Below are positions 24,248 to 32,020 of a stretch of 39,054 nt of DNA, one piece after another; position 1 is the first letter of the stretch; each line of letters starts with the position of its first letter. Made by a program: the position numbers and the translations under genes. Below the pieces are notes generated by a model. The model had not been told where the DNA came from. It saw nothing but the letters and a program-made list of their open reading frames with translations, and ran no database searches. This DNA comes from Phycisphaerales bacterium (GTDB lineage: Bacteria > Planctomycetota > Phycisphaerae > Phycisphaerales > SM1A02): assembly GCA_009692045.1 (NCBI GenBank), contig SIAA01000017.1, positions 1 through 39,054 on the forward strand. Direction: 5' to 3'.

Positions 24248-25338
24248 ACAAGGAACTTGTCCTTTACTTCCTGGCCGTTTGCGAGCACTGTGAAATCGAT
24301 GTGAAAGAAAACCAGACCCTTGGCATCGGGTCTGCAAGTGACACGGACATGAGCAAGTGTGCCGTCGCCATCGGCAGTCTGGCCAACGAGGGCCGCAGTT
24401 ACCCGCGGGTCCAGTGAGGTCACAGCCGTGACTCGGGCACTCCCCATCTTCTTCATGAGGACATCGAAATCCGCGCTGCCCCCAGGGGCGACGATACCGG
24501 CATTGGCGCGGTATTCACCAAAGTGAGCCTTGGTGGTAATGCGAGTGCATTCGTGCCTCACTCGCATGTCAATGAGGCGACTGTCAGATCGATCAGTCTC
24601 GATGATCAGGTAGGGAGGCATGCTCTCGCACGGCACTGCGGAAAAATCGTAGGCGAGTTCATACTTGACCCGAGGAGCCTCCGAGCCGGGTTCGAATCCC
24701 ACATACACCGGCTGGGCACCCTGCACGCTCTTCACCAGAAACGGTTTCTTATCTATCGACGCCACCATAATCGTCCCCTTGGTGCGCGACGGGTCGGAGT
24801 GGGCATCTATGAATGGAACTATGTTGCCAGCCGAGTCGACGCTAGTGCCCCGAATGGGATAACTCACCTCTCCCTGCATCGAGATGGCAACTGCGCCCGC
24901 GATCCCCTCGAACACGATTCCCACTCCTGCCGACTTCAGGCCCGTTGCAGCGGAAACCTTCATCTCCACCGGGACGGTGATGGAACCACGGGCGGGGATG
25001 GTCTTGCCTACGAGGTCCAATGTTGTGCAGGTGCAGCTTGGCTCCGCCTTGATTACCCGAACTGGCTTGTCCAGAGTGTTGTGCAGTACGAACTCCGTCT
25101 TCACGGTCGAGCGAGGCTGGATGAATCCCAGATTGGCAAGCTCAGGTACTGCCACGATTGGGAACGGCGTTCGGGGCGGCGGCGCCTTGGCAGGCGGGGC
25201 AGGTGGCACCGCTTTGGCTTGCGGCGGGAGGGCTGTCGGGGCTGACTGAGCCATGCCGGAGTGGGCAATCGCCATCAACGCAAGCATCAGGACTATCAAG
25301 TGTCTATGCAGCACAGGTGCTGTCGCGCGGGTAATCAT
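24229..25338 (-). CDS. Exported DUF1573-type protein
   Basis: 369 residues from the ATG at 25338, giving an N-terminal signal (VLHRHLIVLMLALMAIAHSG, cleavage near MAQSAP). A Pro/Ala-rich linker (about residues 32-56) precedes an immunoglobulin-like beta domain with LANLGFIQPRSTVKTEFVLH and EPSCTCTTLDLVGKTIPARG, the CxCT signature of DUF1573, a family abundant in Planctomycetota and Bacteroidota with no settled function. A second beta-rich region follows, with DFDVLMKKMGSARVTAVTSL. It is probably periplasmic or surface exposed. It is divergent from the oxidoreductase gene with only 25 bases between start codons. Confidence 0.82.
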   Translation of the reverse strand: MITRATAPVLHRHLIVLMLALMAIAHSGMAQSAPTALPPQAKAVPPAPPAKAPPPRTPFPIVAVPELANLGFIQPRSTVKTEFVLHNTLDKPVRVIKAEPSCTCTTLDLVGKTIPARGSITVPVEMKVSAATGLKSAGVGIVFEGIAGAVAISMQGEVSYPIRGTSVDSAGNIVPFIDAHSDPSRTKGTIMVASIDKKPFLVKSVQGAQPVYVGFEPGSEAPRVKYELAYDFSAVPCESMPPYLIIETDRSDSRLIDMRVRHECTRITTKAHFGEYRANAGIVAPGGSADFDVLMKKMGSARVTAVTSLDPRVTAALVGQTADGDGTLAHVRVTCRPDAKGLVFFHIDFTVLANGQEVKDKFLVYLVAE

Positions 25339-25345
25339 GGCTGCA

Positions 25346-25353
25346 AGTATGGT
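25346..25353. promoter_or_regulatory. Overlapping divergent -10-like boxes
   Basis: Within the 25-base gap between two divergent starts, the plus strand reads AGTATGGTA: TATGGT for the oxidoreductase (10 nt before ATG 25364) and, on the other strand, CATACT (7 nt) or TACCAT (10 nt) before ATG 25338. There is no room for two separate promoters, so the sites must overlap or one gene be transcribed from elsewhere. Confidence 0.35.
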
Positions 25354-25363
25354 AGGTGGCAAT

Positions 25364-26398
25364 ATGAGAGCCATCATCATCGAACGCAAGGGGAGTCCGG
25401 TCGCGCCCAATGTGAAACTGGTTCATGACATTCCCCAACCCACTCTCGGCGGCTCGGATGTGCTGGTGCGAACCGAGGCAAGTGCGCTCAACCATCTCGA
25501 CCTCTGGGTCGGCTCGGGGCTCCCGGGAATCGATACGGTCTATCCCTTCATTTCGGGCTCTGATGGTGTCGGAACCATCACCGCAGTGGGGGCCGAAGTA
25601 GACAAGTCGTGGCTCGGTGTGCGGGTGCTCCTGAATGCCGCAGTCGAAGTGACGCCGAGGCCGCTCCCGGGACTGGCAGCGCCTGCTACCGAAATCGAAA
25701 TGATCGGTGAGCACCGTCAGGGATGTCACGCTGAGTACTTCAGAGCACCGGTCGGCAATGTGATCGCGGTGGGCAACTGCGACCCGATTCAGGCGGCGGC
25801 GTTCGGGCTGACCCACCTTACTGCTTGGCGCATGCTCATTACCCGAGCGCGCATGGCGCCAGGGCAGACGGTTCTCATCCCCGGCATCGGCGGGGGAGTG
25901 GCCCTAGCAGCACTCGCCATTGCTCGGCACTTCGCCTGCAAGACAATCGTGACCAGCAGGCACCAATGGAAACTTGATCGCGCCAGCAAACTCGGTGCGG
26001 AGCATGCGATTCTTGATGATGGCGGCGACTTCAGCCGTCTGGTTCGAGCAGCCACCCAGAAGCGCGGAGTTGACATTGTCGCTGACTCTGTTGGCAAGGC
26101 GGTTCACCAGTCGTGCCTCAAGAGTCTGGCTCGAGGCGGAACTTTTGTGACTTGCGGCTGTACTACCGGGGCCGACGCCACCACGGATCTTGCCCGAATC
26201 TTCTGGGGCCAGTTGAGTGTCCTAGGAGCCACGATGGGCGGCATGGGGGAACTCTCCGCGTGTGCTAGCCTCTTTTTGCGCGGGTTTTTGCCCCCAGTAC
26301 TTGATTCGGTCCACAAACCAGCCGATGCGAGTGAAGCTTGGAGTCGTCTGGAGTCGGGCAATCACTTCGGCAAGATCGTAGTTGATTGGTGCCAATAA
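25364..26398 (+). CDS. Alcohol dehydrogenase-like (MDR) oxidoreductase
   Basis: 344 residues from the ATG at 25364 (AGGTGG lies about 5 nt upstream). It is a medium-chain dehydrogenase/reductase: GroES-like half with DVLVRTEASALNHLDLWVG and FISGSDGVGTITAVG, then a Rossmann half with PGQTVLIPGIGGGVALAALAIA (nucleotide loop near residue 172) and GVDIVADSVG. The lobe that in zinc MDRs carries four Cys is shortened and Cys-free (EVTPRPLPGLAAPATEIEM), so structural zinc is absent; the catalytic-zinc Cys is replaced too (EASALNHLD). A quinone-reductase or enoyl-reductase-like NAD(P)H role is likelier than alcohol oxidation. Substrate unknown. Confidence 0.88.
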   Translation: MRAIIIERKGSPVAPNVKLVHDIPQPTLGGSDVLVRTEASALNHLDLWVGSGLPGIDTVYPFISGSDGVGTITAVGAEVDKSWLGVRVLLNAAVEVTPRPLPGLAAPATEIEMIGEHRQGCHAEYFRAPVGNVIAVGNCDPIQAAAFGLTHLTAWRMLITRARMAPGQTVLIPGIGGGVALAALAIARHFACKTIVTSRHQWKLDRASKLGAEHAILDDGGDFSRLVRAATQKRGVDIVADSVGKAVHQSCLKSLARGGTFVTCGCTTGADATTDLARIFWGQLSVLGATMGGMGELSACASLFLRGFLPPVLDSVHKPADASEAWSRLESGNHFGKIVVDWCQ

Positions 26399-26505
26399 CT
26401 GTTCGGTCTCAGCATCTACCAATGTTGTGTTTGTGAAGTTGAGTCCATGGTTTAGATTGAAGTGTCCCGGAAGTTCGTTATTGGCTCGTTGCCTCGCACT
26501 TCCAT

Positions 26506-26517
26506 ACCTTCGAAGGT
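26506..26517. repeat. 12-bp perfect palindrome upstream of secreted protein gene
   Basis: ACCTTCGAAGGT lies about 20 bases before the ATG at 26538, between a possible promoter and the Shine-Dalgarno. It may be an operator; it may also be chance. Confidence 0.3.
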
Positions 26518-26525
26518 CAATTTTT

Positions 26526-26530
26526 AGGAG
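26526..26530 (+). promoter_or_regulatory. Shine-Dalgarno deciding the start at 26538
   Basis: AGGAG lies 7 nt before ATG 26538, which also begins a good signal peptide. This rules out the longer frame opening at 26382. Confidence 0.75.
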
Positions 26531-26537
26531 TAGAAAG

Positions 26538-28619
26538 ATGCAGAATCATCGCTTCACAATATGTGGCGCATTCATGGGCACGACCCTAGCGGCTGTGATC
26601 AGCACATCCGCTTATGGTCAGATGTGTGACCCCACCCCACCTGCCGGTTCGCTTCACCAGAGTGACAACGATGTCTGCGGTGGCGCCGGCGATGCCAACG
26701 GCGGATGCAATTACGCGCCGAGCCTTTTCCAGGACTTAGGACACATTTCCGCTGGCGGCTCGGTAGCCGTTGATGGAACCATGGGTACCTTCATTCCCGC
26801 TGGTGCGGCCGACTACACCTCCCGTGATCTGGACTGGTTCACAATCCACACGACTGAGTACGGCACGATTTCCTGCGAGTTGTCGACGATAGATGTCGCC
26901 ACCGGTATCGAGCTCGCGAACACGGTGATGTTCATCGCCAACGGCGAGGGTGTTTCTGATCCTTGTATGGCCAACTTCGTCTACGGTCAACAGGTTCCTG
27001 GATGCCCCCATGTCGGTTCGGCATTCGTAGGGCCAGGCACTCATATGGTCATCGTCTCCACTCCCTTTGAGGATGCCGACGCACTGACCCCACCCATCTA
27101 CGCCTGCGCTAACTATGTTGCTCGCATCAGCTTTGCTGGTCTGAACAACCCCACTTGCGCCGCTTCAGTTGGTGATTGCGCCGGTCTTCACGGCTCCACT
27201 GGCTGCGATTGGCCAGAGTGCTGCGAAGTCGTTTGCAACTTCTCTGCTTCCTGCTGCGACACTGCGTGGGATCAGATCTGTGTTGATCTGGCCGAGTCTG
27301 AGTGCGGACTCTTTGAGTACTCATGCCCGGATGTGGCTGGCGCCCCTGGCAACGATTGCGCGATTATGGCGCAGCTCGTCACTGCCGGTGGCACAGCCGC
27401 CTTCAACACCATCAGTGCCTCCACCGACGGACCCAACGGCTACGCCGCGGAGTGCGCAGTTGACATCGGCAACGATGTGTGGTTCATCAGCTCCTCGCCA
27501 GCCGCTGGTCAGATGACCGTCAATGTTTGCGATGCCTTCGCGGGTGCCGCCATTGATGTGTTCTATCTAGGCCAGGATTCCTCACTGCTCAATCCATCAG
27601 ACCTGCGCTACCTGCGCATTGGTTGCTGGAATGGCAACTGTGGAACGGTTGGAAATGGTGCTGCCGTCACCATCATCGACATGGGCGTTAACGATCACCT
27701 GCTCGTAAGAGTCGGTGGCGTGGTGGATGCGGCGACAGGTGTTGCGGCTTCAGGTGCGGGAACCATCGGCTTTGAGTTCCTCGGTGTGTTGTTCAGCACT
27801 GGCGTTCAGAAGTATGTCATCGCTACCGCGACTGGTGCCGGTACCAACCTCGGTCTCTCCAGCGGATACCTCTCCGCCACGAGTCCGAAGCGTTGGCTCG
27901 CTCAGGCATTTGTCTTGCCAGCCGCTCAGGATGGCTTCTCCAAGTGGACCATCTCCGCGGCTCTCGCCAAGGGCTTTATGCCAGCTGGCGTTACCAACGA
28001 GTTCATGAGCTACCACTTCTGGAAGCGTCTCGCCGGCAACCCAGCCCCCAACGGTGGTGTTGCCCCCGGCCCGACGAACTCCTTCTGGATTGCCAGTGGT
28101 TCAGTGCCTTATCCAGTTGGATTCGATGATGCCAACGACGGTGCCGCAAACGCGTCACACTTGTTCGATCTAGCCGCTCCAATCGAGTTGGATCCGGGTA
28201 ACTACTACTTCACCGTCTATGCAAGCAACTCAGCTGGCACAGCGGCCAACTTCGCGTGGTTCATCTACTCACCCGATGGCATCAATCTGGTTGATGCCAC
28301 CGGCGTGTTTGCGTGGCGTTCTGCGAACTATCCGACTCCTGGATTCGTTCGCTACACCCTCGCGGGCTACACGGTGCAGCCAGGTGATGATCCACTGGAC
28401 CTCTTCAACTGCGCATTCCAGCTGCTCGGCGTTCCTTCGTCCCCAGTTGCCGCGCCTTGCTACGGTGACTTCGATGGCGATGGAATCCGCGGCGGTGGCG
28501 ACCTTGCCATGATGCTCGGCGCTTGGGGTTCTCCAGGTGGCGATCTCGACGGTAACGGCACCACCGATGGTGGTGACCTTGCCGGTCTCTTGAGCGTCTT
28601 CAACACCGCTTGCCCATAA
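26538..28619 (+). CDS. Large secreted protein with Cys-rich module and dockerin-like C-terminus
   Basis: 693 residues with a signal peptide (MQNHRFTICGAFMGTTLAAV..., cleavage near AYGQ). Residues about 55-215 and 260-400 are beta-rich with repeated references to Cys and NDC/GNDVWF patterns, similar to planctomycete proteins carrying a GNDCA..A...G...F.T..A.TD module. Residues 222-255 hold a compact Cys-rich unit (CDWPECCEVVCNF then CCDTAWDQICVDLA). A beta-sandwich region about 430-630 follows. The end (about 640-693) has two Ca-binding-type repeats, DFDGDGIRGGGDLAMMLGAW and DLDGNGTTDGGDLAGLLSVF, which resemble type I dockerin and probably act as a sorting or attachment tag. Function is unknown. 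A terminator follows closely. Confidence 0.88.
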   Translation: MQNHRFTICGAFMGTTLAAVISTSAYGQMCDPTPPAGSLHQSDNDVCGGAGDANGGCNYAPSLFQDLGHISAGGSVAVDGTMGTFIPAGAADYTSRDLDWFTIHTTEYGTISCELSTIDVATGIELANTVMFIANGEGVSDPCMANFVYGQQVPGCPHVGSAFVGPGTHMVIVSTPFEDADALTPPIYACANYVARISFAGLNNPTCAASVGDCAGLHGSTGCDWPECCEVVCNFSASCCDTAWDQICVDLAESECGLFEYSCPDVAGAPGNDCAIMAQLVTAGGTAAFNTISASTDGPNGYAAECAVDIGNDVWFISSSPAAGQMTVNVCDAFAGAAIDVFYLGQDSSLLNPSDLRYLRIGCWNGNCGTVGNGAAVTIIDMGVNDHLLVRVGGVVDAATGVAASGAGTIGFEFLGVLFSTGVQKYVIATATGAGTNLGLSSGYLSATSPKRWLAQAFVLPAAQDGFSKWTISAALAKGFMPAGVTNEFMSYHFWKRLAGNPAPNGGVAPGPTNSFWIASGSVPYPVGFDDANDGAANASHLFDLAAPIELDPGNYYFTVYASNSAGTAANFAWFIYSPDGINLVDATGVFAWRSANYPTPGFVRYTLAGYTVQPGDDPLDLFNCAFQLLGVPSSPVAAPCYGDFDGDGIRGGGDLAMMLGAWGSPGGDLDGNGTTDGGDLAGLLSVFNTACP

Positions 28620-28627
28620 GTTGGGCC

Positions 28628-28645
28628 GGATCGGTTCGCCGATCC
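28628..28645 (+). terminator. UUCG-tetraloop hairpin after the secreted protein gene
   Basis: GGATCGG-TTCG-CCGATCC, a 7-bp stem (8 with the flanking pair) with the very stable UUCG loop, starts 8 bases after the stop at 28619. It has no T-run and probably protects the 3' end or aids the terminator that follows. Confidence 0.55.
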
Positions 28646-28664
28646 GCATTTCTCTGAGTTCACG

Positions 28665-28698
28665 CCCCCCGATCGCAAGGTCGGGGGGCTTTCTTTTT
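28665..28698 (+). terminator. Rho-independent terminator of the secreted protein gene
   Basis: CCCCCCGA and TCGGGGGG form an 8-bp GC stem with an 8-nt loop, followed by CTTTCTTTTT. It separates the secreted protein from the ABC exporter operon, whose first start is only 20 bases downstream. Confidence 0.88.
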
Positions 28699-28702
28699 GG
28701 GG

Positions 28703-28708
28703 TAAACT
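28703..28708 (+). promoter_or_regulatory. Putative -10 box of second exporter operon (TAAACT)
   Basis: TAAACT lies 10 nt before ATG 28719, directly after the terminator. The intervening CCCCGCCCCA has no Shine-Dalgarno, so a near-leaderless mRNA is likely. Confidence 0.4.
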
Positions 28709-28718
28709 CCCCGCCCCA

Positions 28719-30038
28719 ATGTCGATGCAAGCAAAGATACTTATGACTGTAGCGGCACTCATGGCCGCGGGCATCACGCTAACTTCGGGGTGGTACTTCT
28801 ACGCCACCGCAAGAACGTCTCAAGTCGTGCGGGTGCAAGCGGTCTCGATGGCGGATCTCGTGCAAACGATTAGCGCTCCGGGGGCGCTCGACCCCGAAAC
28901 TAAGGTGGACATGTCGGCGGAGGTGTCAGCCCGCATCGTTGAGTTGCCCTTCCAATCGGGCGACCAGATCACGGCCGGGTCGGTGGTGGTGCGACTGGAC
29001 GACCAGGACTTACGGGCGAGGTACGACTCCTCTGTCGCTAGGCGCGATGCGGAACAGTCGCGCTTGGAATCGGAGATGGCAAGGTTGCAAGGGCCCCGCA
29101 CGACGCTGGCAAATGCCCAAGCAAACCTAGAACGCCAGCGCAATCTCTTCAAGACGGGTGATATCAGCAAGCAGGCGCTTGATGACCTGGAGGCGAGAGT
29201 GACCGAGCAGGAGGCATCTCTTGCGGCGGGCGAAAAGAACATTTCGGTGCTACGAAGCCAGATCGTGGCGAGCGAGGCTGACATCGCGCGCGCTCGAAAG
29301 GAACTTCAGAGGGCGACGATCATTGCTCCCATCGATGGTCGCATGGTGCGGCTGAATGCCGAAGTGGGCGAGCTGGTCATGGTTGGCACCATGAACAACG
29401 CCGGCACGGTGATTCTCACGATCGCCGACCTCACCAAGATGAACATGAACGCCGAGGTGGCTGAGGCTGACATCGCGCGGGTGAGGGTGGGGCAGACTGC
29501 CGAAGTGCGGGTCAATGCCTATAAGGATCGCGTGTTCAAGGGGGTTGTTACCGAGGTTGCTCTCGCTAGAACAAAGGGGCTCGGCGCTCAGGCAGGGGCG
29601 GGTAGCTTTGAGGTGAAAGTGTCTCTCGAGCTGGGTGGCGATCAGGTTCTCGCTGGCCTCGCCGCCAATGTTGACATTGCCACCGCGACCGAGCATGGTC
29701 TGGCTGTTCCAGCACAAGCGGTCGTCGATCGCAAGTTGGAGGATCTGCCCGAGACGGTTGCGTCCAGTCCACTGATAGATAGAGCGCGGCGCGCCGTCAA
29801 CATTGTGTTTCTCATGGTCGACGGCAAGGCGGTGGCAACCCCGGTGAAAACGGGTGCGAGCAACCTCACCCAGACTTTGGTGTTGCAGGGATTGAAGGAG
29901 GGTGATCTGGTGGTGACGGGCCCATACAAGGTCTTGGAGCATCTGCGAGATGGAGCGGAAATTGCGGTGGAGTCTGATGCATCAGGATCGAAGGGTGATG
30001 CCGGCCAACCCGCTGCCCGCGTCGGGATTCCCTTCTGA
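28719..30038 (+). CDS. MacA/HlyD-type periplasmic adaptor (second system)
   Basis: 439 residues: an N-terminal anchor helix (about 8-29), a lipoyl half (SARIVELPFQSGDQITAGSV), a long alpha-hairpin coiled coil (about 95-190), the second lipoyl half (TIIAPIDGRMVRLNAEVGEL) and a beta-barrel with LTKMNMNAEVAEADIARVRV, the classic MacA/AcrA order. It links the inner-membrane ABC transporter to the TolC-like lipoprotein encoded at the end of the operon. Followed immediately by the ATPase gene (stop TGA, next ATG adjacent). Substrate unknown. Confidence 0.92.
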   Translation: MSMQAKILMTVAALMAAGITLTSGWYFYATARTSQVVRVQAVSMADLVQTISAPGALDPETKVDMSAEVSARIVELPFQSGDQITAGSVVVRLDDQDLRARYDSSVARRDAEQSRLESEMARLQGPRTTLANAQANLERQRNLFKTGDISKQALDDLEARVTEQEASLAAGEKNISVLRSQIVASEADIARARKELQRATIIAPIDGRMVRLNAEVGELVMVGTMNNAGTVILTIADLTKMNMNAEVAEADIARVRVGQTAEVRVNAYKDRVFKGVVTEVALARTKGLGAQAGAGSFEVKVSLELGGDQVLAGLAANVDIATATEHGLAVPAQAVVDRKLEDLPETVASSPLIDRARRAVNIVFLMVDGKAVATPVKTGASNLTQTLVLQGLKEGDLVVTGPYKVLEHLRDGAEIAVESDASGSKGDAGQPAARVGIPF

Positions 30039-30779
30039 ATGATTACCGTTCGCAAGCTGTCTAAGGTGTATCGAGTCGGCATCGAGGAGATTCACGCCCT
30101 TCGTGAGGTTGATCTTGTCGTAGGGAACAACGAGATGTTGGCGATCATGGGGGCATCGGGCAGCGGCAAGAGCACCCTGATGAACATCATCGGTTGTCTT
30201 GATCGCCCCACCAGCGGCGAGTACGAACTGGATGGCCGCGCCGTGGAGAGCATGGATGCCGATGAACTAGCGGTGGTGCGCAACGAGAAAATCGGCTTTG
30301 TGTTTCAGTCGTTTGAGTTGCTTCATAGGCAGACGGCGCTGCAGAATGTGGAGCTGCCACTGGTGTATTCGCGGGCGCGGCTAACAGTGAGCGCGCGCCG
30401 CGCGCGCGCGGTGGGGGCACTGACCAAAGTCGGCTTGGCCGATCGTATGGATCACCGCCCTAACCAGTTAAGCGGTGGTCAGAAACAGCGAGTGGCCATC
30501 GCCAGGGCCATCTTGAATAATCCCAAGATTCTGATGGCTGATGAGCCCACGGGCAATCTGGACTCGCGCACCACGGCGGAGATTCTGGCGATATTTCTGC
30601 GCCTGCATGCCGAGGGTCAGACAATCGTGATTGTCACTCACGAGAATGAAGTGGCGGCGCACTGCCGCCGCATCGTGCGACTTCGCGATGGGATGATCCA
30701 GTCCGACTTGCCCGTTGAGAGGGACGAGGCGGGGCGAATCTTTCAGGAGATCGTCTCGAGGGTCGGGAGGGCATCGTGA
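30039..30779 (+). CDS. ABC transporter ATP-binding protein (MacB-type, stand-alone)
   Basis: 246 residues. Walker A is GASGSGKST, the Q-loop segment FVFQSFELLHRQTALQNVELP, signature LSGGQKQRVAIARAI, Walker B ILMADEPTGNLD and switch His in VIVTHE. It corresponds to the N-terminal ATPase half of E. coli MacB; here ATPase and permease are separate polypeptides, as is common outside enterobacteria. It overlaps the permease start by 4 bases (GTGA). Confidence 0.94.
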   Translation: MITVRKLSKVYRVGIEEIHALREVDLVVGNNEMLAIMGASGSGKSTLMNIIGCLDRPTSGEYELDGRAVESMDADELAVVRNEKIGFVFQSFELLHRQTALQNVELPLVYSRARLTVSARRARAVGALTKVGLADRMDHRPNQLSGGQKQRVAIARAILNNPKILMADEPTGNLDSRTTAEILAIFLRLHAEGQTIVIVTHENEVAAHCRRIVRLRDGMIQSDLPVERDEAGRIFQEIVSRVGRAS

Positions 30780-32020
30780 GTTTCGGCGCCTATTTCTGGG
30801 CGCAAGCCATGCGTCTGGCTCTCTCCCAGATATGGGCCAACAAGATGCGCGCCGGCCTGACGGCGTTGGGCATTATCGTGGGTGTGGCTAGTGTTACGGC
30901 GGTGATCGCCGCCCTAACCGGGCTCAAGTCAAAGGTTCTCAACGAGTTTGAGTCGATCGGCGCCAATCGGCTCTTTATCTTTCCCAATCGCCCCGATAAC
31001 GCGCCGAGGAATCTCTACCCGTGGGAGAAAATCCGTCTCAAGCCGGAGGAGGCGGCAGCCATTCGCGATGGCTGTCCCCATATCAAGGCGATAACTCCCG
31101 TCACCGAGCTGGCGATCGATGTGGAGTTCGGCGTGAAGAAGGTGGAGGGCATCTCCGCGGTTGGCATCTGGCCTGACTGGCATCAAACCGACAATCGCCA
31201 AGTGATGATCGGTCGGCAGTTCAGTCAGGTCGATGAGGACAGCGAGCGGCAGGTCTGCCTCATCAACGATCGTGCCATCGAGGAGTTGGAGCTGCCGCCG
31301 GATCCCGTGGGGCAGAACCTGACCCTCGGGGGAAGAAGATTCCTGATAGTTGGAGTAGTTGAGACTTTGCAATCTCGCATGTTTGGCATGGGCACCCAGG
31401 AGACGGAGGTGTTCATCCCGTTCTCAGTAGCAGCCAAGCTGCAGAGCCCGGGCTACTTCATCATGAACCACGCGATCACCACCGAGCCGAATGTGTCGGA
31501 GGAGGCCAAGAGTGAGGTCACCTATGTGCTTCGGCGGATGCGCGGATTGAAAGCGGGCGAGCCCGATACTTTCCAGGTTGAGGCCATAGAACAATATGTG
31601 CAGCAGTTCACCATGCTCGCGACGGCGATCACCGCCATTGCGGGGGGGATCGTGGGGATCAGCCTGCTGGTCGGCGGCATCGGCATCATGAACATCATGC
31701 TGGTATCAGTGAGCGAGCGCACACGCGAGATCGGGCTGCGCAAGGCAGTAGGCGCGACGCCGACGGCGATTCTGCTGCAGTTCCTGCTGGAGGCGGTGAC
31801 CATTTGCTTTGTGGGCGGCGCCATAGGAGTAGGTCTTGGGGAGGCGATGGCATTGGCGCTGTCTCTGATTCCCGCGGCTTCCCTAGCTGAGGCATCGGTT
31901 CCATGGTGGGCGGTGGTGCTCAGTTTCCTGTTCAGTGCCGGAGTCGGGGTGGTGTTCGGAATGTGGCCCGCCGTGAAGGCTTCGCGGCTTGATCCGATAG
32001 AGGCTCTCAGACATGAGTGA
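30776..32020 (+). CDS. MacB-type ABC permease
   Basis: 414 residues from a GTG with GGGAGGG just upstream. Topology is MacB/FtsX: N-terminal helix followed by NKMRAGLTALGIIVGVASVT, a periplasmic domain (about 60-280) and three C-terminal helices with the coupling motif SVSERTREIGLRKAVGATP. The end (WPAVKASRLDPIEALRHE) is typical of the MacB permease half. It probably forms a homodimer, unlike the first system in this window, which has two distinct permeases. Confidence 0.94.
   Translation: MSFGAYFWAQAMRLALSQIWANKMRAGLTALGIIVGVASVTAVIAALTGLKSKVLNEFESIGANRLFIFPNRPDNAPRNLYPWEKIRLKPEEAAAIRDGCPHIKAITPVTELAIDVEFGVKKVEGISAVGIWPDWHQTDNRQVMIGRQFSQVDEDSERQVCLINDRAIEELELPPDPVGQNLTLGGRRFLIVGVVETLQSRMFGMGTQETEVFIPFSVAAKLQSPGYFIMNHAITTEPNVSEEAKSEVTYVLRRMRGLKAGEPDTFQVEAIEQYVQQFTMLATAITAIAGGIVGISLLVGGIGIMNIMLVSVSERTREIGLRKAVGATPTAILLQFLLEAVTICFVGGAIGVGLGEAMALALSLIPAASLAEASVPWWAVVLSFLFSAGVGVVFGMWPAVKASRLDPIEALRHE

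Noticed and set aside
26382-26537. N-terminal extension of the secreted protein from an upstream start
   Set aside because: The ATG at 26538 has a Shine-Dalgarno and begins the signal peptide.
29250-29942. 230-codon minus-strand frame under the second adaptor gene
   Set aside because: It is antisense to a well-recognised HlyD/MacA protein, with no family features of its own.
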